NCBI RefSeq assembly: GCF_003112435.1
Contig: NZ_BDOQ01000002.1
Coordinates: 186,001-250,000 of the forward strand
Direction: 5' to 3'
DNA: 64,000 nt
DNA from: Novimethylophilus kurashikiensis
Lineage (GTDB): Bacteria; Pseudomonadota; Gammaproteobacteria; Burkholderiales; Methylophilaceae
This document shows, one piece after another, positions 25,841-33,249 of the stretch (position 1 is its first letter; every line of letters starts with the position of its first letter). A program made the position numbers and the translations under genes. The notes beneath the pieces are model-generated. The model worked only from the letters and a program-made list of their open reading frames with translations. It did no database searches and was not told where the DNA came from.

Positions 25841-28713
25841 AAGAACTCCGGGACCTAGCGAAGTCCAAAAGTAAGTTGTTGAAGGACGAACTCTTACATG
25901 AAGCCCTGCTGGCTGCAGACGACTATACCGACCCGGTCTTCAAGGAAATCATCGAGAAAGTCCCTTTCCGTATTTTCTGGAAAGATGTTCACTCCCGTTA
26001 CCTCGGTTGCAACACTCAATTTGCGTGGGATGCAGGTTTAAAGCATCCTCATCAGATTGTCGGTAAGACCGACCATGAACTTGCCTGGAGCAATGAGGCA
26101 GAGCAATACATCGGCGACGACCTTGCAGTCATGCAGTCCGCCACCCCCAAGCTCAATTACGAAGAAACCCAAACGACACCAGATGGACGGCGCCTCTGGT
26201 TGAGAACATCCAAAATGCCATTTCGCGATGCCAATGATGTTGTCGTCGGCATCCTCGGTATCTACGAAGACATTACCGAGCAGCGCGGAATGCAATTGCA
26301 ACTGGAGGCCGAGCGGCGTCGCTATACCACGGTGATCCAGGCCTCGGCCGAGGGATTTTGGCTGACGGACTCTCGTGGAGTGATTCAAGAAGTTAATCCG
26401 GCTTACGAGCACCTTTCCGGCTACACCAGGGAAGAATTGATCGGCCTGCATGTGACCGATCTGGAGGCCAAGGAGAGTACCGAGGAGGTCTTAAGTCATA
26501 TTTCCAGGATTATCGAGAACGGCGGTGATTGTTTCGAGACGCTTCATCGGCGCAAGGATGGCTCACTATGGGATGCCGAAGTCAGCGTCAGTTTTATTGA
26601 AAACGGCGGTTATTTCATCGCGTTTTTCCGTGATATCACGCAAAGAAAGCTCCTGGAGAAAGCACATCGTGAGCAGGAAGCCCGGCTTGGCGCACTCCTT
26701 AATACGACCGCCATTGGTATCGTCGTTATCAGTGATCGAGGCGAAATCGAGGAGTTTAATTCTGTATGTGCCGACATGTTCGGCTACACGCGAGAGGAGT
26801 TGCTGGGTAAAAACGTCAATGTGTTGATGCCGGAGCCTGATAGTCGCAACCATGACAGATATATCCGGGAATATATGGGTGGCGGACCGGGCAGAATCAT
26901 CGGCAAAGGTCGGGAAGTGGTGGCGCGAAAGAAGAACGGCGCGGCTTTCCCCATGGAGCTTTTGGTCGGCGACGTAGATCTGGCAGGGAGACGGGCGTTC
27001 ATCGGCTTTGTAAAAGATGTGTCCGAGCGGAAGAAAACGGAACAAGAACTGCTGATTGCCGCCACCGCTTTCGAAACGCTCGAAGGCACCATGATTACCG
27101 ATGTCGATAGCTGCATTGTGCGAGTTAACCAGGCCTTTACCAAGATCACCGGCTATAGTGCCGAGGAAGTCATCGGCAAGCGTCCCAACATCCTCAAGTC
27201 CGGCCGTCACGATAACGCTTTCTACCAGCAGATGTACCTCGATCTCAAGGCCAGGGGGCAATGGCAAGGCGAGATCTACGACCGCCACAAGGACGGCCAC
27301 ATTTACCCGAAGTGGCTCACCATTACCTCGGTCAAGGATATTGATGGACGCGTGACGCACTACGTCGCCAATTTCTTCGATATTTCCGAGCGCAAGGCGG
27401 CAGAAGAGCGGATTCGTAACCTGGCGTTCTACGATACCCTGACGGCGCTGCCCAACCGACGCCTCTTCCTCGAAAAACTGGAACATGCGACCGCTACCAC
27501 GCGGCGGAACGCCCTGCATGGCGCGCTGTTGTACCTCGACCTGGATAACTTCAAGATCGTCAACGACAGCCAAGGGCACCAAGCAGGCGATGAGTTGCTG
27601 CGCGAGGTGGCGCATCGGTTGAAAGGCTGCGTCAGGCAGATCGATACTGTGGCGCGATTGGGCGGTGACGAATTTGTCGTGTTGCTGGAAGAACTGGACA
27701 CGTTCGAAGACCAGGCGGCCAAGCAAGCCATGCGTATCGCCGAAAAAATTGCCGACGAATTAAGCGCCCCTTATACCCTCAACAATGTGTTGTTCCAGAG
27801 TTCCAGCAGCATCGGCATCGTGCTTTTTTCTGAAGGTGCCGTGAATATCGATACTTTGCTGATCCAGGCCGATACTGCTATGTACGAGGCCAAGAAAAGC
27901 GGCAAGAACACCTACCGCTTTTTCAACCCCGAGATGCAGCGCACGCTGGAAAAGCGCATCGAAATCGAACGCGAACTACGTCTGGCCATTGCGCATGGCC
28001 AACTTCGCCTCATCTATCAGCCGCAAGTGGACAACGAGGGCAGGCTGATCGGTGCAGAAGCCTTGGTGCGATGGCAGCATCCGCGGCTCGGGACTGTGCT
28101 GCCGGGCCATTTCATTCCACTTGCCGAAGAAACCGGGTTGATCCTCGACATCGGCAAGTGGGTGCTTGAAGAGGCTTGCCGCCAACTCGATACATGGAAA
28201 GACGATCCGCGATTCTCGAAATTGACGCTGGCGGTCAACGTCAGTGCCAAGCAGTTCTACCAGCCTTCGTTCGTCGATGAAGTCGTGGCCGTGCTCGAGA
28301 AATACCGCTTGCCTCCCGCCATGCTCAAGCTCGAGTTCACCGAGAGCATGGTGCTTGAGGATACCTACGAGGCGATCGGCAAAATGCTGGCGTTGAAGGA
28401 GGTGGGGGTGGGGCTGTCGATGGACGACTTCGGTACAGGTTATTCATCCCTGAGCTATCTGACGCGCCTGCCGTTCGACCAGCTCAAAATCGACCGTAGT
28501 TTTATCCAGGACATGCGAGAAAGCTCCGACTCGGCGCTCATCGTCCATACCGTGATAGCGCTGGGCAGCCGCCTGGGCATGAACGTTATCGCCGAAGGCG
28601 TCGAACGAGACGATCAGTATGCCCTGCTCAAATCGTTTGGCTGCCACAACTACCAGGGCTATCTGTTCAGTGCACCGATCGATATTCGGCAATTCGAAAC
28701 GCTTTTGACTTGA
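25834..28713 (+). CDS. Multi-PAS GGDEF-EAL protein with FixL-like (possibly haem) PAS
   Basis: 959 residues, no membrane segments. Four PAS regions are visible: about 25-150, 160-275, 280-400 and 405-525. The third matches the oxygen sensor FixL closely: LMPEPDSRNHDRY with His340 where FixL has its haem His, and RIIGKGR with Arg360 where FixL has the O2-sensing Arg, 20 residues apart in both. A GGDEF domain with intact GGDEF (610-614) and an EAL domain with intact EAL (742-744) and DDFGTGYSSLSYL follow. It may couple O2 or redox state to c-di-GMP. It directly precedes the electron transfer locus but faces the flavoprotein gene tail to tail. GGGGGG upstream of the ATG serves as ribosome-binding site. 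Confidence 0.92.
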   Translation: MLKELRDLAKSKSKLLKDELLHEALLAADDYTDPVFKEIIEKVPFRIFWKDVHSRYLGCNTQFAWDAGLKHPHQIVGKTDHELAWSNEAEQYIGDDLAVMQSATPKLNYEETQTTPDGRRLWLRTSKMPFRDANDVVVGILGIYEDITEQRGMQLQLEAERRRYTTVIQASAEGFWLTDSRGVIQEVNPAYEHLSGYTREELIGLHVTDLEAKESTEEVLSHISRIIENGGDCFETLHRRKDGSLWDAEVSVSFIENGGYFIAFFRDITQRKLLEKAHREQEARLGALLNTTAIGIVVISDRGEIEEFNSVCADMFGYTREELLGKNVNVLMPEPDSRNHDRYIREYMGGGPGRIIGKGREVVARKKNGAAFPMELLVGDVDLAGRRAFIGFVKDVSERKKTEQELLIAATAFETLEGTMITDVDSCIVRVNQAFTKITGYSAEEVIGKRPNILKSGRHDNAFYQQMYLDLKARGQWQGEIYDRHKDGHIYPKWLTITSVKDIDGRVTHYVANFFDISERKAAEERIRNLAFYDTLTALPNRRLFLEKLEHATATTRRNALHGALLYLDLDNFKIVNDSQGHQAGDELLREVAHRLKGCVRQIDTVARLGGDEFVVLLEELDTFEDQAAKQAMRIAEKIADELSAPYTLNNVLFQSSSSIGIVLFSEGAVNIDTLLIQADTAMYEAKKSGKNTYRFFNPEMQRTLEKRIEIERELRLAIAHGQLRLIYQPQVDNEGRLIGAEALVRWQHPRLGTVLPGHFIPLAEETGLILDIGKWVLEEACRQLDTWKDDPRFSKLTLAVNVSAKQFYQPSFVDEVVAVLEKYRLPPAMLKLEFTESMVLEDTYEAIGKMLALKEVGVGLSMDDFGTGYSSLSYLTRLPFDQLKIDRSFIQDMRESSDSALIVHTVIALGSRLGMNVIAEGVERDDQYALLKSFGCHNYQGYLFSAPIDIRQFETLLT

Positions 28714-28732
28714 TTGGGAATGAGCTGGTGTT

Positions 28733-30028
28733 TCATGCAGCGACCTTCCCATGATGCGTTTCCACCATCACGCCGATCTCTTTCAATAACGGCGTAGGCA
28801 GGATACCACCGGCGCAAATGACTACGGCCTGGTTGGGAATAGTCACGAGTTGGCCGTTCCATTCAAGCGTGACATCGTTTTCGCCGATATCCTTGACGTT
28901 GGATTTCAGCATTACAGTCAGCGTCTTGGCCACTTCGGCGGCGTCCAGGTTCTGGCGGTTTTTCTGCTTGATGCGGCTAAAGGCCTCGCTGCGATAGGAG
29001 AGGGTGACCGTGGTACCCGGCTCTTCCGAGAGCGATATCGCGGCCTCGATCGCGCTGTCGCCGCCGCCGACGACCAGCACATGCTGTCCCCGGTATTGCT
29101 CGGCATCGATTAATCGATACACCACCTTGGGTTGGTTTTCGCCCGGCACATCCAGTTTGCGCGGCGTACCTCGCCGACCGATGGAAAGCAGCACGCAAGT
29201 GGCTTCGTAGCTGCCTTTTGAGGTTTGTACCGTGTAGCCGTGCTCGGACGACACGATCTTCTCCATGCGCTCGAAGAAATTGATCTTGATGCCGGTGTCG
29301 CGAACGATGCCGTTCCAGAGCTTGAGCAAATCCTCCTTGCGGATGTCGTAGATCTTCACCTCGCCAACCTGCGGCAGATTCATCGGCGCCGTCATGGTGA
29401 GCTTGTTGCGCGGGTAGTGATATACCGCCCCGCCCAGCGAATCTTCCTGCTCCAGTGTGACGTAGCGCAGCCCTAGTGCCTGGGCGCCTAGCGTGGCTGC
29501 AATGCCCGCCGGGCCGGCACCGACAATAATCACATCGTACGGCGCTTTGCCGCCTTTGTGCTTGGCGATGTGCTCGATGGCCTGTTTGCCTTGTTCCGTG
29601 GTCTTGCGGATCAACCCCATGCCGCCCAGTTCGCCGGCGATGAAAATGCCCGGTACGTTGGTCTCGAAATTCGGCTTGACTTGCGGAATGTCCATGCCGC
29701 GCTTTTCCGTGCCGAACACCAGTTGGATGCCCTTGACCGGACAGGCTGCCGCACAAGCGCCGTGGCCGATGCATTTGGCTGGCGTCACAAGAGCGCCTTT
29801 GCCGGCAATGATGCCGATTGCATGTTCGGGACAGGCCGGGATACAAGCGCCGCAACCGATGCAAAGGGCCGGATCGAAGACGGGATGCAGTGATGGCGGC
29901 TCGCCCATGCCGGACTCGAGCGCCTCTTGTAATTTGTGGCGATCCCGTTCGTCTGTCGTTCGCTGGCGACGCAAATAGAAGAAAAGTACCACCGCAAAGG
30001 GCAATCCGAACAGCAAAAGAAACGTCAT
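28733..30028 (-). CDS. Membrane-anchored ferredoxin / YpdA-like flavoprotein with permuted domain order
   Basis: 431 residues. An N-terminal membrane helix (1-20) is followed by two ferredoxin-type clusters. The first is canonical (Cys56/59/62/66); in the second, His89 replaces the second Cys (Cys86/His89/Cys92/Cys96). Next comes TNVPGIFIAGELGGMGLI (124-140), normally the C-terminal FAD motif of thioredoxin-reductase-like enzymes. The FAD Rossmann motif VGAGPAG (169-175) and a NAD(P) motif VVGGGDSA follow. The protein ends where that C-terminal motif would normally come. There is no CxxC redox pair, as in YpdA-type enzymes. It probably exchanges electrons between NAD(P)H, flavin and clusters at the cytoplasmic membrane face. 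It is divergent from the cytochrome genes. Confidence 0.82.
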   Translation of the reverse strand: MTFLLLFGLPFAVVLFFYLRRQRTTDERDRHKLQEALESGMGEPPSLHPVFDPALCIGCGACIPACPEHAIGIIAGKGALVTPAKCIGHGACAAACPVKGIQLVFGTEKRGMDIPQVKPNFETNVPGIFIAGELGGMGLIRKTTEQGKQAIEHIAKHKGGKAPYDVIIVGAGPAGIAATLGAQALGLRYVTLEQEDSLGGAVYHYPRNKLTMTAPMNLPQVGEVKIYDIRKEDLLKLWNGIVRDTGIKINFFERMEKIVSSEHGYTVQTSKGSYEATCVLLSIGRRGTPRKLDVPGENQPKVVYRLIDAEQYRGQHVLVVGGGDSAIEAAISLSEEPGTTVTLSYRSEAFSRIKQKNRQNLDAAEVAKTLTVMLKSNVKDIGENDVTLEWNGQLVTIPNQAVVICAGGILPTPLLKEIGVMVETHHGKVAA

Positions 30029-30090
30029 TTGATCGAAACCTCAACCCCAGCCATATGCCGGGTATTTAACCATAATCTGTTTGTTATTAA

Positions 30091-30108
30091 TTGGCATGCC
30101 CCTTGCAT
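30091..30108 (+). promoter_or_regulatory. Sigma-54 promoter of the cytochrome locus
   Basis: TTGGCATG-CCCC-TTGCAT: GG at 30093-30094 and GC at 30105-30106 are exactly 12 bases apart, matching the -24/-12 consensus TGGCAYR-N4-TTGCW at every key base. Transcription would start near 30118, so an ATG at 30121 would be almost leaderless; this favours the start at 30175 for the next gene. Confidence 0.75.
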
Positions 30109-30174
30109 AGATGCCTTGCCATGGACAAGCGCAGGCTTATCACAGGGCTAAAACAAGAGCTTTATATCGAAGGC

Positions 30175-31017
30175 ATGCCGGGCAATGCCAAGGCAAGAGG
30201 CGTGCCAAATAACAGCAGGGGGATAGCGAAGTTGATCATTTGGCCTTTTATCTTGATGGCCTCGGCGGGTTTGGGTTGGCTGGGGTGGGATGTTGCGCAC
30301 GGCCATTACTACAAACCGGGCGACGAGATCGGCTACAACATGGGCTTGATCGGCGGCTTGATGATGCTGACCTTGCTGACCTACCCGATACGCAAGCATT
30401 TCCGCTTCGCCTTGCGCTGGGGTGCCATCAAGTACTGGTTCAGCCTGCACATGATGTTTGGGATTTTCGGGCCGCTCCTGGTGCTGTTCCATTCGACCTT
30501 CCACATCAATTCGATCAATGCCGGCGTGGCGCTGTTTTCCATGGCATTGGTAGCAGGCAGCGGCGTGATCGGACGCTATGCCTATCGCCATATCCACCGC
30601 GGCCTCTACGGCAGCAAGCTCACGCTCAACGAGTTGAAAAATGAATTGCTGGGTAGCGAGAGCGAAGCGGAATCGAAGCTCAAGAACCATCCCAAGGTAT
30701 TGCTACTGCTGCATGATTTTCAGCAATACGCGCTGGAGACCAATCCAGGTTTTTTCGGCAAATTAGTCAAATTCATGACGCTGCCGATCCGTCGCCAAAT
30801 TGCCAATTTGCGCTGCACGATCTATATGCCGCGCTACTCTCGTAATTCCCGGAAGCGGCGAGAAATGGTGCTGGATTACCTTTACGCCGTCGAGCGCGTC
30901 GCACAATTCGATATGTTCGAGCGCATTTTCAGCCTATGGCATGTCGCCCACATTCCCCTGGTTTACTTGCTTGCCGCCACGGCAATTTGGCACGTGATCG
31001 CGGTTCACATGTACTGA
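30175..31017 (+). CDS. Inner-membrane b-type-cytochrome-like protein of the electron transfer locus
   Basis: About 280 residues from the ATG at 30175 (earlier in-frame ATGs at 30091 and 30121 fall in or at the sigma-54 promoter). Four hydrophobic segments: two near residues 15-35 and 50-70, one with LHMMFGIFGPLLVLFHSTFH, and a C-terminal one with WHVAHIPLVYLLAATAIWH and VHMY. Paired histidines in the membrane segments suggest b-haem binding, but I cannot assign it to a defined cytochrome b family. A soluble charged loop lies between segments 3 and 4. It is four bases from the 27-heme cytochrome gene, so it is probably the quinone- or flavoprotein-side electron exchange partner. Confidence 0.72.
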   Translation: MPGNAKARGVPNNSRGIAKLIIWPFILMASAGLGWLGWDVAHGHYYKPGDEIGYNMGLIGGLMMLTLLTYPIRKHFRFALRWGAIKYWFSLHMMFGIFGPLLVLFHSTFHINSINAGVALFSMALVAGSGVIGRYAYRHIHRGLYGSKLTLNELKNELLGSESEAESKLKNHPKVLLLLHDFQQYALETNPGFFGKLVKFMTLPIRRQIANLRCTIYMPRYSRNSRKRREMVLDYLYAVERVAQFDMFERIFSLWHVAHIPLVYLLAATAIWHVIAVHMY

Positions 31018-31021
31018 TCCT

Positions 31022-33016
31022 ATGTTGATTCGATTGATATTTTTGGTGCTGGCGCTGTTGGCAACGACGGCTGGGGCCGATAGCCTGGAATCCGCCATCA
31101 TGCCCGGCAAGGTCATCCAGGGACACGCCAAGTACGAGGAAGAGTGCAAGAACTGCCACAAGCGCTTCGATAAATCCGCGCAGAACCAGCTCTGCATGGA
31201 CTGCCACAAGGAAGTCGGCAAGGACGTGACCTTGAAGCAGGGTTTCCACGGCAAGCAATCGACAGACAAGGATTGCCGCGAATGCCATACCGAACACAAG
31301 GGGCGGGCGGCCAAGGTCGTCCAGCTCAACGAGAAAACTTTCAAACATGGCGAGACGGATTTTCCGCTTAAGGGCAAGCACGCCGACGAGAAGGTGAAAT
31401 GCGCGGATTGCCATCAACCCAAGGCCAAATGGCGCGAAGCACCGCATGGCTGCTTCGATTGTCACCGCAAGGACGACGACAAGGCCCACAAGGGTAATTT
31501 GGGCAAGGATTGCGCCAAGTGCCACTCCGAAAAAGACTGGAAAACGACCAATTTCGACCATTCCAAGACACACTTCGAATTGCGCGGTAAGCACGTCGAT
31601 GTTAAGTGCAAGGAATGCCATATCGACAACAAGTACAAGGACGCGCCGACGAAATGTATCGAGTGCCACCGCAAGGACGACGACAAGGCACACCACGGGG
31701 TGTTCGGCGCCAAGTGCGAATCCTGCCACGGCGAGAATAGCTGGAAGAACGACCTGCATTTCGATCACGACAAGGACACGCATTTCGTCCTGCGCGACAA
31801 GCACCGCGATACCAAGTGCCTAAGCTGTCACAAGTCGGCGGCAGAAAAGCTCAAGTCGACCTGTATTTCCTGCCATCGCAAGGACGACAAACACAATGGC
31901 ACCCTAGGCGAGAGGTGCGAGGAATGCCATAACGCCCGCGACTGGAAAACGCCCAAGGGCTTCGATCACGACAAGGACACGCATTTTCCCTTGCGCGACA
32001 AGCACAAGGAGGCTAAATGCGATAAGTGCCATACCACCGGCCTGAAATACGAGAAGCTAGCGCTGGATTGCTGGTCCTGCCACAAGAAGGAGGATGAAAA
32101 GGCGCACAAGGGCGATTTCGGCAAGAAGTGCGAGAGCTGCCACAAGGAAAACGACTGGAAGAAGACTTTCTTCAACCACGACAAGGACACCAAATACCCG
32201 CTGCGCTTCAAGCATGGCGACGTGAAGTGCGACAAGTGTCATACCGGCAAGCTCTACGAGCAGAAGCTTACCCAGGTTTGCTACGACTGCCACAAGAAGA
32301 CGGACGACGACAAAGGCCATCACGGCAACCTAGGTGACAAGTGCGATAAGTGCCACAGCGAAAAGAGCTGGAAGGACACACGCTTCGATCACGACAAGGA
32401 CACCAAGTATCCGCTGCGCTTCAAACATAAGGAAACCAAGTGCGATAAATGCCATACCTCGCCCGGATTCCGCGACAAGACGCCGTCCGATTGCTATGCC
32501 TGTCACAAGAAGGACGACAAGCACAACGGCCAGGAAGGCAAGAAATGCGAGGATTGCCATTCCGAGAAGAGCTGGAAGGACGATGTACGGTTCGACCACA
32601 ACAAATCGCACTTCCCCTTGCTCGGTAGCCACGTCAAGGTCGAGTGCAAGAAGTGCCACGACACGGCGGAATTCAAGAACGCCAAGTCGGACTGTTATTC
32701 CTGTCATAAGAAGGAAGACAAGCACGAACTGAGGCTAGGTAAGAAGTGCGATAGCTGTCACAACGCCCGCGATTGGAAAACCTGGGATTTCGATCACGAT
32801 CGGCGAACCAAATACCGTATCGACGGCGCGCACAAGAAAGCCGAATGCACGGATTGCCACAAGCGACCTATGGCGGGTGACAAAGTGCTGACACCTACGA
32901 CTTGCGCAGGCTGTCACGAAACCGAGGACGTCCATGAAGGCGGTTTCGGTAAGCGCTGCGAGCGGTGCCATACCACCAGTTCGTTCAAGGACATCAAGCC
33001 GCAAGTTGGCCGCTGA
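31022..33016 (+). CDS. 27-heme c-type cytochrome
   Basis: 664 residues. A signal peptide (about 1-18, LALLATTAGADS) is followed by 27 CxxCH motifs by my count: three in an N-terminal part and 24 in eight tandem triheme repeats of about 70 residues. Each repeat starts F-D-H-D-K-x-T-x-x-P-L-R-x-K-H and has hemes in the contexts KCxxCH, CxxCHKKxDxKxH and KCxxCHxxxxWK. The protein is extremely rich in Lys and Asp, so it is soluble and charged. It is probably a periplasmic wire from the inner membrane to the porin. The gene follows the b-type-like gene by four bases; a 9-bp hairpin lies after its stop. Confidence 0.95.
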   Translation: MLIRLIFLVLALLATTAGADSLESAIMPGKVIQGHAKYEEECKNCHKRFDKSAQNQLCMDCHKEVGKDVTLKQGFHGKQSTDKDCRECHTEHKGRAAKVVQLNEKTFKHGETDFPLKGKHADEKVKCADCHQPKAKWREAPHGCFDCHRKDDDKAHKGNLGKDCAKCHSEKDWKTTNFDHSKTHFELRGKHVDVKCKECHIDNKYKDAPTKCIECHRKDDDKAHHGVFGAKCESCHGENSWKNDLHFDHDKDTHFVLRDKHRDTKCLSCHKSAAEKLKSTCISCHRKDDKHNGTLGERCEECHNARDWKTPKGFDHDKDTHFPLRDKHKEAKCDKCHTTGLKYEKLALDCWSCHKKEDEKAHKGDFGKKCESCHKENDWKKTFFNHDKDTKYPLRFKHGDVKCDKCHTGKLYEQKLTQVCYDCHKKTDDDKGHHGNLGDKCDKCHSEKSWKDTRFDHDKDTKYPLRFKHKETKCDKCHTSPGFRDKTPSDCYACHKKDDKHNGQEGKKCEDCHSEKSWKDDVRFDHNKSHFPLLGSHVKVECKKCHDTAEFKNAKSDCYSCHKKEDKHELRLGKKCDSCHNARDWKTWDFDHDRRTKYRIDGAHKKAECTDCHKRPMAGDKVLTPTTCAGCHETEDVHEGGFGKRCERCHTTSSFKDIKPQVGR

Positions 33017-33020
33017 CGGG

Positions 33021-33107
33021 GCTGTCTCCGATAGGAGACAGCCTATTCCATATTAAATCATGGTGTTAAGCTAAAACATAAAAATTAGCGTCTCCTTATT
33101 GAGACAG
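33021..33107. promoter_or_regulatory. Two GTCTC-N6-GAGAC palindromes (hairpin and candidate enhancer sites)
   Basis: GTCTC-N6-GAGAC occurs at 33024-33039 and 33090-33105, centres 66 bp apart and about 142 and 75 bp upstream of the sigma-54 -12 element. This is the usual distance for bacterial enhancer-binding proteins. The first copy is extended to a 9-bp stem (33021-33042) with loop GATA, five bases after the 27-heme stop, and might also end that transcript, though no T run follows. Confidence 0.55.
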
Positions 33108-33157
33108 CTAGGTCATTCTCTCTTCCGATAAACCCATATTCTATAAACATTGCATTC

Positions 33158-33175
33158 CTGGCATGGGTATTGCAG
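33158..33175 (+). promoter_or_regulatory. Sigma-54 promoter of the giant cytochrome gene
   Basis: CTGGCATG-GGTA-TTGCAG: GG at 33160-33161 and GC at 33172-33173, exactly 12 bases apart, all key consensus bases present. Predicted start near 33185, leaving a 65-base leader before the TTG at 33250. Confidence 0.75.
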
Positions 33176-33249
33176 TAATGGTCGGGGCTGCATGGCGCGG
33201 GATAAGCCTGTGCTGCCAAAAACAGGTTAGGAATAAAGGGGAGAAGGAT

